A stretch of 64,000 nt of DNA, from contig BTQE01000001.1 in the NCBI GenBank assembly GCA_036985715.1, positions 21,394 to 85,393 of the forward strand, given 5' to 3'. Positions within the stretch are counted from its first letter, which is position 1. Each line of letters begins with the position of its first letter. The notes below the pieces were generated by a model. That model was not told the DNA's origin. It saw nothing but the letters and a program-made list of their open reading frames with translations, and did no database searches. Both the position numbers and the translations under genes were made by a program. Below are positions 51,880 to 61,410 of the stretch, one piece after another. The DNA is from SMXL01 sp036985715 (GTDB lineage Bacteria > Bacteroidota > Rhodothermia > Rhodothermales > UBA10348).

Positions 51880-52009
51880 CCTTTGGATATTTCTGAAATG
51901 CGCCTTCTTCCATCGTTAGCAGCTCGATGGTATCGATTTCATGGTGGTCTCGCATGGAATACAGTAGGAGTACCCAGAGAAGACCTCGTCAGGGGGCGAT
52001 CGGTACAAT

Positions 52010-53974
52010 CTACTTTACAAATAGTACGGAGCCTCGTTTTGAGAATCCGTCGGCAGCAATCTCGAAGAAGTAGGCACCGCTTGAAACGTTATTCGGTCTC
52101 CATTGGATCGAGTGTTGACCGGCCGGCCGAGTCTCATTCAACAGCTCGTCAATCAACTTCCCGTGAGCATCATAAATACGGATGTCAACTTGCGCTGGGC
52201 GACTACTCGAGAACTGAATCGTCGTAAAAGTTTCAAACGGGTTCGGAAAATTGTTGGCACTGAGAATGGGGCTGTCATTTGGCAGTTGTCGACTGGGAGA
52301 ACTTTCAGCGATGCTGGTGACAATTCCATCCGCAGGAGCGATACCTCGACCTGAAAAGGCCCGCCTGACCGCGAGATCGCACGATCCCGATTCGCAACAT
52401 TCAAACTCACTCGGGTACCGGATAAGAGCACATTCATTGACAGCGGCCATCAAGGCATCGCGGCCACGCGCAAACGAAGGGCGTTCCAGCCGATTGACGA
52501 GTGACTCGATAACAAACGAACTGGAATGATCGGATTCATCCAACCGGTCGTAATCCATCAGTGCCGTCGAGAAAATCATACTGTTGTCGTACATATTCCC
52601 GAAGCTGTCACCAACACCGTTTCCTACATAGTTCGAGATTCCGTATCCGGAGTAATGAGGCTCACGGGAGGACAGGTCTCGGGCCAGGTCTTCCGTTGTT
52701 TCCAGTACATGATATTGGCCGATCACCGGTTGTCTCCAGGGCTCCATGTTACCCAACTGGTGACTCCGATATACGAGTCCAAAATAATCGGCATATGATT
52801 CACCCATTGCCCAATGCTCCTTCTCTCCCCACGCCAGGTATGAGGACGAAACGTGATCGTACATGAGCAAATGAGTCGTTTCGTGAGCAATGATCGCCGC
52901 TTCATAAACGACATTTCGATACGGGTAGACGGGCTCGCCTACCTTCAACTCCTGGTATCGATAGCGCGCGACCATCGTGTTCGTGACTGCCGAGTTCGTG
53001 TATACCTGGATCTTCCAGTCATCAGCGATGCCTGGGTCGATTCCGTGATTGAACATCATTGAGAGAAAGTTATCGATGTGGTAGTACACGGAAACGTCGT
53101 CGAATCCAGGTGTATCGGGGCTATACTTGAAATTCCCGTCTATTTCAGATATGGGTAACCCAGACTCGGGCGCGACGTCCACGACTCTTCCGCTTAAAAA
53201 CACCGGGGTCTGATCACACAGATTCGAAAGGGTGACTTCCTCAGGATCGCCGTTTAATGGGTTCGTTCGGTAAACAAGGCCCTGTCCGTTATAGGTATAA
53301 GCATCGCCAGGGCACGGAGTTGCAGGAGAGATGGAAAGACTAAGCTTCAGCGGAGAATCCACCATGGGCCCTTCTATTCCCGCAAATGCCTCTGGACCGG
53401 TCGAACTCCTGCTCACGCTGACCAAAGCGGGCCCTTCTTCTTGGTCTGTCCGCGCCATGAGAAAGACATACCAATCGTCGCGTGTTTCATCATAGGCGCG
53501 GGCGTCGCTGGACGAGACGAAAACATAACCGGGAGCAGCGACGCGTCCGTTGCCGTCAATGTAATACCGCCGCCCGACGATTGGCCGGTTGATTCCGATT
53601 AAAAAAGTCTGATCTTCAGTAGCAGGTTCGATTGAATGGACTCTTGCCAGAATTCGTCTTCCCCCGGCACGTGAGTCTTTTACGTCGAGAATCTCGAAGT
53701 GTGATTCCTCAGTCTGAATACCGAAAAGAGAGGAGTAGCGTTTAAGCGCCGCGACAGCGACTTCCCACGGAGTGCCCGAAAGTCCGTCAAGTCGGACACC
53801 AGAGATTAGGTCGGCTCTTCCGGCGTCGTGATCCCATCGAACGATGGCGTCGGGATAGGACGCACCAAACGCGGCTCGCGGGGAAAGACCGTCGAGGCGA
53901 GCTTCCTGCGCCTGGGCCGGCAATGCTGCGAGAATGGTGAGCAGAGCTACTAACGAGGGCCTAAAATCTTTCAT
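52010..53974 (-). CDS. Secreted zinc metalloprotease (M4/M36-like) with type IX sorting tail
   Basis: A 654-residue protein; the start at 53974 is preceded by GGGAG and gives a signal peptide (MKDFRPSLVALLTILAALPA). A long propeptide-like N-terminal half precedes the catalytic part. AAIIAHETTHLLMYDH near residue 364 holds the zinc-binding HExxH, and GESYADYFGLVYR about 27 residues later supplies the third ligand Glu, as in thermolysin- and fungalysin-type enzymes. The C-terminal 75 residues (NNFPNPFETFTTIQFS, VDIRIYDAHGKLIDEL, VSSGAYFFEIAAD) are a type A sorting domain for type IX secretion. It would digest extracellular protein. Confidence 0.88.
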   Translation of the reverse strand: MKDFRPSLVALLTILAALPAQAQEARLDGLSPRAAFGASYPDAIVRWDHDAGRADLISGVRLDGLSGTPWEVAVAALKRYSSLFGIQTEESHFEILDVKDSRAGGRRILARVHSIEPATEDQTFLIGINRPIVGRRYYIDGNGRVAAPGYVFVSSSDARAYDETRDDWYVFLMARTDQEEGPALVSVSRSSTGPEAFAGIEGPMVDSPLKLSLSISPATPCPGDAYTYNGQGLVYRTNPLNGDPEEVTLSNLCDQTPVFLSGRVVDVAPESGLPISEIDGNFKYSPDTPGFDDVSVYYHIDNFLSMMFNHGIDPGIADDWKIQVYTNSAVTNTMVARYRYQELKVGEPVYPYRNVVYEAAIIAHETTHLLMYDHVSSSYLAWGEKEHWAMGESYADYFGLVYRSHQLGNMEPWRQPVIGQYHVLETTEDLARDLSSREPHYSGYGISNYVGNGVGDSFGNMYDNSMIFSTALMDYDRLDESDHSSSFVIESLVNRLERPSFARGRDALMAAVNECALIRYPSEFECCESGSCDLAVRRAFSGRGIAPADGIVTSIAESSPSRQLPNDSPILSANNFPNPFETFTTIQFSSSRPAQVDIRIYDAHGKLIDELLNETRPAGQHSIQWRPNNVSSGAYFFEIAADGFSKRGSVLFVK

Positions 53975-54118
53975 GACCACTCCCAACGGGATGATCCGGA
54001 CCCTGAATATAGTCGGAGATTGCTCGTAAGCAACCCGAAACCGGCCACGTTCTTTGGATACTTGACTCAGCAGTCCTGATATTGACTGCCTCATCGAATC
54101 ATCCGACATCTGAAAATG

Positions 54119-54310
54119 ATGAGAATCTTTCTGTTTGTCCACGAGTGGGCGTTTTCCATGATCGCTACGTCAAGCCATGCGCAGCAGCGAATGGATCAGG
54201 AGTATGCAGACAAAATTGCCGAATTCACGACTGACGACCGATTCGTAAATGAGTGGGTCGATCATCTGCCTGAATCAGCGACCGTGCCGTCGCCCTACAG
54301 TATTTCAGGT
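54119..54310 (+). pseudogene. 5' remnant of a secreted M14 metallocarboxypeptidase gene
   Basis: From ATG 54119 the frame encodes a signal peptide (FLFVHEWAFSMIATSSHAQ) and then DQEYADKIAEFTTDDRF and VNEWVDHLPESATVPSPY, the conserved entry segment of secreted M14 carboxypeptidases in this phylum. After about 54310 the likeness ends (SISGKQECRREN) and the zinc-site domain, about 400 residues, is missing; the next gene is the S9 peptidase on the other strand. A truncated remnant is the likely reading. Confidence 0.6.
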
Positions 54311-54346
54311 AAACAAGAATGCCGGAGGGAGAACAACCCCAGCCGA

Positions 54347-57211
54347 TTAATTCTTCGAGCCTCTTCCAGCGACTGGCTCGCCCGCAATCTCTAGGCCCAG
54401 CGTTTTTCCTTTCTTGATGGCAGGTACACCCTCTTTGAGCCAGACGGGTGCCGGATCTCCTTTCAAATAGTGATCAAAGAATTGCTGCATTCGAATGGAC
54501 CAGTCCTTTCTGTTCTTGTACTGCCTCAGTCCGTGCGCTTCTCCGTTATAGTTCAGCATCCAGACGGGTCGTCCTAGTCGACGAAGCGCAACGAAGTATT
54601 CGATGCCCTGATACCAGGGCACGGCTCCATCCTCATCGTTGTGCATAATGAGTAGCGGCGTTTCCACTTTGTCCGCCTGAAAGAGCGGCGAGTTGTGGAT
54701 ATATTTTTGTAGGGCGTTCCAGAGCGTTCCGCCGATCCGGCTCTGGGATTGCTCGTACTGCATCATTCGGCTCAGGCCGCTACCCCAGCGAATACCGCCA
54801 TACGCGCTGGTCATATTCGAGACCGGTGCACCCGCTTCAGCGGCCGCAAACAGGTTTGTTTGCGTAACCATGTACGCGATCTGATACCCGCCCCAACTGT
54901 GACCCTGAACGCCGATCCGTTTTGCATCTACAAATCCCTCGCCGATCAGCGAAGTGATCCCAGGCATGACCGCATTCACAGCGCTCTCGCCCGGATAGCC
55001 GACTTTGTAAGGGATGTCCGGAACGAACAGGAGGTACCCCCGGCTGACGTAGAAGGAATAGCTGATACTCGAACTTCCCGCCCGCGGAGCGTGATGTCTG
55101 TTCAGGTTGTTGGAATTCTTCTCGTAGAAATACACCATCATCGGGTATTTCCGGGACGGATCGAAATCGTCGGGTTTATAGAGAATCCCATCCAGGCGTT
55201 GTCCATCGGTCGACGTCCACGAGTAAAGTTCTGACGTTCCCCACGTGTACTCGTCCTGTTGAGGATTCGCGTTACTGATCGGGCGGAATTCCGTCATCTT
55301 TACATCCGTCGCGTAGTAGTCCGGAAAATCCGTAAAGCTCTGAGACGTTAAGATCAGCACGTCCGCCTCTTTGGCTTTTCGCGGAGTTCCCCATACGGAC
55401 GGTCCCATCACGATTTTTTCCGGATTCTTTTTGCCATTTATTTTGTCTCTATAAAAGCCGCCATTTTTGGTCGAATAGTCCAGAACGGACAGCAAGAGGT
55501 CTTCGTCGGAAGCTAGCGCAGCTTCTTCTGGATCCAGATCAATAATTCTAAATCGCAGGTTCTGTTCGCGACCCAGTCCGTCGGTGATGTTCTGTGGAGG
55601 CGTATCGCCGTGCGGTTCGACGGCCCAGATGTCGTATTTATCGTAAAAGAGAACGCGGCTGTCATTCTCCGACCAGCCGGCTAATCCGTAACTGTTTGGC
55701 TTGTATGGCCAGTCGTGGAGTTCATTATCGAGTCGCGTCGGAATTGCACCCGAAAGCTTTGCAGGTTCTCCGCTCTCGGTCGAAATCCCCCGCCACACCA
55801 ATTCGTCTCGATCCCACCAATACACATAGTTACCAGAAGGAGACAGCTGAATCCGATCCTGTATACGAGTCAAAATCTGTTGATGCGATCCGGTACGTAC
55901 GTCAATTTGATAGGCGTCCATATATCCTGGAGAATCCCATGAGATTTCCTGTCGATACGGCAAGTTGGACGTACCCAGTGCCACCGATCCATCTCCTTCG
56001 TCGCTCACAACTACCGTCGGAATAAGCTCATTGCCCAACTGAATGATCCCGTCCTTACCCTGCATTGCAACCGCCAAATACGTTCGCTTCTGTTCGTTTT
56101 CCAACTGTACCAATTGATTGGGTTGAAGCAGCGGGTCCGTCCACGACCAGACATCGACTTTTACTTTTTCTTCATCAAGCACGTCATCGTCGTCCGGTTC
56201 CGGATCCGGGATGGGCGCCGTACCGAAGAACAGGTTCTTTCCTGAGTCTGAGAAATAGACACTCCCGTGTTCGCTCACCCACCAACCGTCTGACAAGCCA
56301 TCCACTCCGGGTCCGGCGATGACGAACGCCGATTCACCCAGCGAGGCCCGATACAGTGTATAGTGAGGCTGGTCCGATTCAAAGTCACGGTTGTTGGAGA
56401 GAAACGCGAGCTGCGCGCTCCTATCGTCCATAGCCAGTTGCTTGTAATTTCCTTCCCCTATCAGCACCTCGGCAGCATCCGATGACCCTTCGGGCAACAC
56501 GTATACGCCGTCGACGTCGCCTTCCTTATTGGACCGTATGTAGGCGAGCCACGCTCCGTCCTTTGAAAATTCGTAATCCGTTACATCCTCGACTCTAGTC
56601 TCTGTGCCCGATTCCAGATCGAGCACCACCAGTGTTGTACCCTCGTCCTTTTTTTCCTCCTCGTCATCCTCATCTTCTTCCTCTTCCTCCGATTTGTCGG
56701 CTTCCGTGGAATCCGGTTTCGACTCATCCTTCACCAGTCGAAATGCGATCCTGTTTCCACGTTCTTCAGGTAGCTTGAAACTGAGCACACGTTCAAACTG
56801 GTCGATCGAGCCCGTATTCAGGTCCATGATTCCCAAATTGTCCTTGGGCATGTCCTTCGACTTCTTCTTTGCCAGTTTGGCGGTTCGAACGGAATCCATC
56901 ACCGGAACGATCTTGAAGGCCGCATATAGTCCATTTCCTGAAAAGACTCCAGCTTCACCTCGGTTGACTTCGTATTCTGTAGCGCTCAACGTGCTCTTGA
57001 TTCGAAGACGGCCGTCTTTTTCCTCTGGGCCGACTTCCCAGAGAACCCAATTTCCGTCCCGCGACAGCTCAACACCGGAAATCCGATTCCAATTTTCCAC
57101 GGCCTCATGATCTAGCGGACGTTTTACTTGAGCAGTCGCGTCCAGGGTGATAAAGGGCGTGACTAGAATCAGCGCGAGCGCTGTGAGCATCTGTGATCGA
57201 TGACGTTTCAT
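54347..57211 (-). CDS. S9 family prolyl oligopeptidase, secreted
   Basis: A 954-residue protein with a signal peptide (QMLTALALILVTPFITLDATA). An N-terminal propeller (about residues 35-690) holds a striking acidic stretch EEEEEDEDDEEEKKDEG near residue 180-200. The C-terminal hydrolase has the nucleophile Ser in VQGHSWGGYQ near 772, Asp in MHNDEDGAVPWYQG near 858 and His in NGEAHGLRQY near 890. The order fits S9 DPP-IV/acylaminoacyl peptidase types with outside location. It would release dipeptides or other N-terminal units from peptides. The gene converges with the M14 remnant. Confidence 0.92.
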   Translation of the reverse strand: MKRHRSQMLTALALILVTPFITLDATAQVKRPLDHEAVENWNRISGVELSRDGNWVLWEVGPEEKDGRLRIKSTLSATEYEVNRGEAGVFSGNGLYAAFKIVPVMDSVRTAKLAKKKSKDMPKDNLGIMDLNTGSIDQFERVLSFKLPEERGNRIAFRLVKDESKPDSTEADKSEEEEEDEDDEEEKKDEGTTLVVLDLESGTETRVEDVTDYEFSKDGAWLAYIRSNKEGDVDGVYVLPEGSSDAAEVLIGEGNYKQLAMDDRSAQLAFLSNNRDFESDQPHYTLYRASLGESAFVIAGPGVDGLSDGWWVSEHGSVYFSDSGKNLFFGTAPIPDPEPDDDDVLDEEKVKVDVWSWTDPLLQPNQLVQLENEQKRTYLAVAMQGKDGIIQLGNELIPTVVVSDEGDGSVALGTSNLPYRQEISWDSPGYMDAYQIDVRTGSHQQILTRIQDRIQLSPSGNYVYWWDRDELVWRGISTESGEPAKLSGAIPTRLDNELHDWPYKPNSYGLAGWSENDSRVLFYDKYDIWAVEPHGDTPPQNITDGLGREQNLRFRIIDLDPEEAALASDEDLLLSVLDYSTKNGGFYRDKINGKKNPEKIVMGPSVWGTPRKAKEADVLILTSQSFTDFPDYYATDVKMTEFRPISNANPQQDEYTWGTSELYSWTSTDGQRLDGILYKPDDFDPSRKYPMMVYFYEKNSNNLNRHHAPRAGSSSISYSFYVSRGYLLFVPDIPYKVGYPGESAVNAVMPGITSLIGEGFVDAKRIGVQGHSWGGYQIAYMVTQTNLFAAAEAGAPVSNMTSAYGGIRWGSGLSRMMQYEQSQSRIGGTLWNALQKYIHNSPLFQADKVETPLLIMHNDEDGAVPWYQGIEYFVALRRLGRPVWMLNYNGEAHGLRQYKNRKDWSIRMQQFFDHYLKGDPAPVWLKEGVPAIKKGKTLGLEIAGEPVAGRGSKN

Positions 57212-57423
57212 GATGGCGTTGTAAAAGAGAGGATGAGAGTAAATGTTGAAAACATCACGGGATAGAGAAATAATTTGATTAGAACTCCGACGTTCGGAAC
57301 GGTTAACTAGAAACGCAAGGACCCTTGGGGGTTTATTGATTTACTATCGAATTGAGGATCTTACTCTCCGTAATTCAGTTTTTTCTTCCCCACTACGTTC
57401 AAGTTTTCCCGTTTGTGATCGGC

Positions 57424-58470
57424 ATGACGTGGAAAATAACCATTCGGATGGCCCTTGCGTTTGCCATGAGCGCCACGCTCGTGCCGGAATTATCGGCGCA
57501 AGACGGAATTGCAACGGTAGTAGCAGAACTGAGAGACGGAGATCTAGTCGTTTCAACAACTCCCGTCTCTATCCCGCTTCCGGTGCGCGTGGAGGGAGAA
57601 GACCGACAGCATGAGGTTGTTTATCCTCCGATCGTTAATGTCGAGTTTCCGGTTTCCGGATACATGTACGGCTTCGAATTCGAACTGGTGGACTCGACAG
57701 GGCAGGATGTGCCAAGCGGGGTTCTGCATCATTTCAACGTAATCGATCCAGAGCACCGTGAAATGTTTCTTCCGATCTCCCGTCGCGTTTTTGCTGCCGG
57801 CCCGGAGACGGGTCCGTATAAGATGCCCAAGACATTGATTGGTATCCCTTTTGAAGCCGGAGACACTTTTGTGCTTTCGGCAATGCTCCACAACCCGACA
57901 GATCAAGCCTACGCCGGCGTTACGCTAAGAGTCCGGATCAACATTGTAAAGACAGGCCTTCCTTGGCCTCTAGCTGTAGCCGTTCCATTTCAGATTGACA
58001 CTCTTTTTCCAACAGGAGACAAGTCATTTGACCTTCCTTCAGGGAAATCATCTCGGTCGTGGGAGGGGCAACCCGTTACTGAAGGCCGAATCGTCGCACT
58101 CGGTGGTCACTTGCATCTATATTCGACACGCCTCTATCTGGAGGACGTAACACTGGGAAAGGTTGTTTGGGCCGGTCTTCCGGCGTACGACGAAACAGGT
58201 AATTTACTCCGAATTACGAGAGGAGAATATTATGGCACATCTGGCATTCTACTCGAACCCGATCATACATACCGCGTCACGGCTGAATACGATAACACAT
58301 CAGGAGAAACCGTGACGGCAGGAGGAATGGGAGTGATTGGCGGTATTGTTATTCCATCGGACCCCGGATTTGGTTTCCAGGCCAATGAGGCTGATTCACT
58401 CTATGCTATCGATTATTCGCACTACATGAGGGAGTCAATGACCATGAATGGCGACAAGGAGAACCCGTAA
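57424..58470 (+). CDS. Exported protein with paired His motifs, uncharacterised family
   Basis: A 348-residue protein from ATG 57424 (a TTG at 57352 would add residues of no leader character) with a signal peptide cut near LSAQ. Two sets of His motifs are present: VLHHFNVIDP near residue 103 and GGHLHLYSTRL near residue 228, with AMLHNPTDQ between. GTSGILLEPDHTYRVTAEYDN and GGMGVIGGIVIP complete a recurrent C-terminal pattern seen in uncharacterised exported proteins. The HH/HLH layout recalls copper monooxygenase cores, but no methionine ligand can be assigned, so metal binding is only suggested. Confidence 0.65.
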   Translation: MTWKITIRMALAFAMSATLVPELSAQDGIATVVAELRDGDLVVSTTPVSIPLPVRVEGEDRQHEVVYPPIVNVEFPVSGYMYGFEFELVDSTGQDVPSGVLHHFNVIDPEHREMFLPISRRVFAAGPETGPYKMPKTLIGIPFEAGDTFVLSAMLHNPTDQAYAGVTLRVRINIVKTGLPWPLAVAVPFQIDTLFPTGDKSFDLPSGKSSRSWEGQPVTEGRIVALGGHLHLYSTRLYLEDVTLGKVVWAGLPAYDETGNLLRITRGEYYGTSGILLEPDHTYRVTAEYDNTSGETVTAGGMGVIGGIVIPSDPGFGFQANEADSLYAIDYSHYMRESMTMNGDKENP

Positions 58471-58791
58471 TAGCTCCGAGCTTGGTTGAATTTTATGGCC
58501 ACTACGCGTTATGGAAGTTGCCGCGTAGTGGGAGCCATAGTGAATAAATACCACTGCCGACAGTAGTATATCTACGTACTCGTAATTTCGTACAAATGGT
58601 TGCTTTTGCGTTTACATTACAAGCACCGTCTATAGAGGAACTGAATTGCGGTCTTTGCCGGAACCCTTGTGACAGCAGATCTATTCCAATAACTTCGTCA
58701 GGTAAATCGGATCCGTTCGACGCCACCCATCATCTTGACGCTTTTTCGGCGTCCCGGGTCGTTAATTATTTCAAAGAAAACCCCGACAAAC
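58471..58791. other. Intergenic region with a strong hairpin
   Basis: Apart from the hairpin at 58495-58538 nothing is recognised. The AT-rich block at 58530-58620 probably holds the promoter of the first choice-of-anchor B gene. Confidence 0.4.
58495..58538. terminator. Hairpin after the exported His-motif gene
   Basis: CCACTACGCG (58499-58508) pairs fully with CGCGTAGTGG (58522-58531) over a 13-base loop; outside it ATGGC and GCCAT pair again. It lies 25 bases after the stop at 58470. There is no T run, so it may slow or shield the 3' end rather than stop transcription by itself. Confidence 0.45.
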
Positions 58792-61125
58792 ATGATTAGG
58801 TCTTTGTTTCTCATTGCCATTTTTGCGTTACTCGCTATACCGGCTTCAGCACAGTCGTTTGGTTCGGCTGTCGCAGTATCCGGGGATGAGGTAATCGCAG
58901 GTGTAGGAAGAAACTCGTCTACACCCGGCAGTCTCTATTTTTACAAGCAATCCGAAGACGGTACCTGGGTTGAAACCCGTACGTTATCCGCGTCCGATGC
59001 TAGCGAGGCAGATGGATTTGGGCGGTCCGTAGATATCTCAGGACGTACGATGGCGGTAGGTGCCCCACTCGCGAACGCTGTTTACATTTTTTCACAGGAC
59101 GAAAACGGTACTTGGCAGGAATCCGCACGCCTGACGAACGAGGCGGAAGGATTTGGTGGAGCCGTTTCTGTTAGTAAGAACACCCTCATTGTTGGAGCAC
59201 CTGTCGGTCGTCGCTCCGAAGGCACTGGTGCCGCGTTCGCTTATGTGAAAAACGATGAGGGTTCGTGGGAGTTTAGTACGCAACTTATCGCAGAAGGGAT
59301 TTCCGAGCGAGGAGCTTATGGAAGCGTCGTTATTGTTGCAGAAGGGCGTGCTGCCGTAGGGGAACCGGGAGCCAATAACTCAACAGGCGCAGTTCACACC
59401 TTCACCTACGATTCAGAATCGGGCGAATGGGCAGCGGGCGGTATCTTGACGAACCCGGGCCTCAGTGAAGGAAATCGTTTTGGATCTGCCCTGCTTGTGG
59501 CAGGTTTGCACATGGCCGTGGGTATTCCAGGCTCTGAGAATAGAATAGGTGCCGTAGCCCTCTTCAAGGCGAATGAAGAAACCGGCGAGTGGGAGTTCGA
59601 GGAAAGGGTGGCTCCATTTTCTGCTCAAGGCGGAGAATCGTTTGGCGCTTCTCTCGAATGGGCCAACGGAGCTCTATGGGTAGGTGCACCAGGATATGGT
59701 GGTTCTAATGGAGCGATTTACAAATTCGAACCCAGCTTGGAGACCCAGCGCTTAGCCAAAACATGGGTCATGGAACCGACGGACATGCAGGCACGCGCCA
59801 GGTTTGGATCCGCTATAGCCGCAAATGATCAAGTTGCCGCGATCGGTGCTGCTCGCTACGATGGTGGCGAAGGAGCTGTTTTCCCTTTCGCGAATGGAGA
59901 CGACGGATGGATCCAGGGCAATCCTGTATGGACGGAATCAAAATCGTTCGCTTCTGTGACCGGTGGTCAGATAGATTGTGAAGACGGAATGGCGGCCGAT
60001 TTTTCCTGTAGTGAAATAGATATGGTATCCTTCCTTTCGGTAAAGGATCTCGGTGGCAAGAGAGGTATTCGTACCAATGACATCTGGGGATGGGAAGACC
60101 CCGAGACGGGTCACGAAATTGCAATTGTAGGAATGTCCGACAAGACCTCGTTTGTAGACGTCACAGATCCCGACAATCCTGTATTTCTGGGTACGCTTCC
60201 GATGACCGAAGGGGCGAATTCAGCCGTATGGCGGGATATAAAGGTATACAGCAATCATGCGTATATCGTCTCTGACGGTGCAGGAGATCACGGAGTTCAG
60301 GTTTTCGACCTCACGCAACTGCGAAATGTAACGGATGCCCCTGTCGTTTTCGACGCAGTCACGGTTTATCAGGGAATTGCAAGCGCTCACAACATTGTGA
60401 TTAACGAAGAGACCGGCTTCGCGTACGTAGTGGGAAGCCGCGGAGGAGGAGAGACGTGCGGGGGAGGGCTTCACATGCTGAATCTCGAAGATCCGGCAAA
60501 TCCAACATTCGCAGGATGCTTCGCCGATCCGGCAACGGGTCGAAAGAGTACCGGATATACCCACGATGCCCAGTGCGTGATCTATCGCGGGCCGGACGAG
60601 GACTATAAGGGTCGTGAGATATGCCTTGGTTCGAATGAGACGGCTCTTTCGATTGCAGACGTTACCGACAAGGATAATCCGGTTGCGGTGTCGATGGCGA
60701 CGTATCCGAATGTTGCGTATACACACCAAGGCTGGCTCACGGACGATCAGCAGTATTTCTACATGAACGACGAGGGTGATGAGCCTCAGGGACTTGTGGA
60801 AGGAACGCGCACGCTGATCTGGGATGTGTCCGACCTGGATGAACCTCAGCTTGCGGCTGAGTACATTGCGGAGACGACCGAGACTGACCATAATCTCTAC
60901 ATAAAGGGAGATTTGATGTATCAGTCTAATTATGGTGCCGGGTTCCGCGTATTGGATATCTCGAATAGAGAAACCCCCGTTGAAGTAGCCTATTTTGATA
61001 CTGACCCGAACGGTGGTGGCGGTTCTTCCTGGAGTAATTATCCTTTCTTCAGGAGTGGCGTTATCGTTGTGACCGGTGGTAAGACGGGCCTCTTCATCGT
61101 ACGGAAGAAGGAAGTGGATATTTAG
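58792..61125 (+). CDS. Choice-of-anchor B family secreted protein, first copy
   Basis: A 777-residue protein with a signal peptide (MIRSLFLIAIFALLAIPASA). The first 400 residues contain FG-GAP-like repeats: FGSAVAVSGDEVIAG, FGRSVDISGRTMAVGAP, FGSALLVAGLHMAVGIPGS, FGSAIAANDQVAAIGAA. The second half is the choice-of-anchor B domain: GWEDPETGHEIAIVGM, TGFAYVVGSRGGGETCGGG, NVAYTHQGWLTDDQQYFYMN, DHNLYIKGDLMYQSNYGAG and a final VRKKEVDI. Proteins of this kind are exported, probably surface-bound propellers. It is followed by a near-ideal terminator and a second copy. Function unknown. Confidence 0.9.
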   Translation: MIRSLFLIAIFALLAIPASAQSFGSAVAVSGDEVIAGVGRNSSTPGSLYFYKQSEDGTWVETRTLSASDASEADGFGRSVDISGRTMAVGAPLANAVYIFSQDENGTWQESARLTNEAEGFGGAVSVSKNTLIVGAPVGRRSEGTGAAFAYVKNDEGSWEFSTQLIAEGISERGAYGSVVIVAEGRAAVGEPGANNSTGAVHTFTYDSESGEWAAGGILTNPGLSEGNRFGSALLVAGLHMAVGIPGSENRIGAVALFKANEETGEWEFEERVAPFSAQGGESFGASLEWANGALWVGAPGYGGSNGAIYKFEPSLETQRLAKTWVMEPTDMQARARFGSAIAANDQVAAIGAARYDGGEGAVFPFANGDDGWIQGNPVWTESKSFASVTGGQIDCEDGMAADFSCSEIDMVSFLSVKDLGGKRGIRTNDIWGWEDPETGHEIAIVGMSDKTSFVDVTDPDNPVFLGTLPMTEGANSAVWRDIKVYSNHAYIVSDGAGDHGVQVFDLTQLRNVTDAPVVFDAVTVYQGIASAHNIVINEETGFAYVVGSRGGGETCGGGLHMLNLEDPANPTFAGCFADPATGRKSTGYTHDAQCVIYRGPDEDYKGREICLGSNETALSIADVTDKDNPVAVSMATYPNVAYTHQGWLTDDQQYFYMNDEGDEPQGLVEGTRTLIWDVSDLDEPQLAAEYIAETTETDHNLYIKGDLMYQSNYGAGFRVLDISNRETPVEVAYFDTDPNGGGGSSWSNYPFFRSGVIVVTGGKTGLFIVRKKEVDI

Positions 61126-61147
61126 ACGTCGAAGCTCCTTCTACCTC

Positions 61148-61184
61148 GGGCCCGATCGCATTTTGCGATCGGGCCCTTTTTGTT
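61148..61184 (+). terminator. Strong intrinsic terminator
   Basis: GGGCCCGATCGCA (61148-61160) pairs perfectly with TGCGATCGGGCCC (61164-61176) around a 3-base loop, followed by TTTTTGTT. It ends the first choice-of-anchor B gene, 22 bases after the stop. Confidence 0.92.
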
Positions 61185-61285
61185 CGCGGGTACTCTGGCG
61201 GCGTCCGGTTCTTTGGGCGACGGTCCTTTCGCATAGTCTTCAATTTCAATACATTAGGTTTAGACGCGGTGCTCAGACCGCGTGC

Positions 61286-61337
61286 TCGGGCAACTCCTTC
61301 GGGCGACTCCGTCGGTCAACGTGTTCGAGCAACGCAC
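61286..61337. repeat. Four degenerate 13-base tandem units upstream of a secreted-protein gene
   Basis: The units begin at 61286, 61299, 61312 and 61325: TCGGGCAACTCCT, TCGGGCGACTCCG, TCGGTCAACGTGT and TCGAGCAACGCAC. They keep TCGrGCrAC at the same phase. Just before them CGCGGT and ACCGCG form a perfect 6-base stem at 61265-61282. They lie in the 285-base gap between the two choice-of-anchor B genes and may be a binding array or a remnant of slippage. Confidence 0.45.
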
Positions 61338-61410
61338 TCGAATCCCCACCTTTGCATTCTCGGGCGTGTCGATAACAATCCGAATTCCCATCCAATATCC
61401 CCTCGGACAA

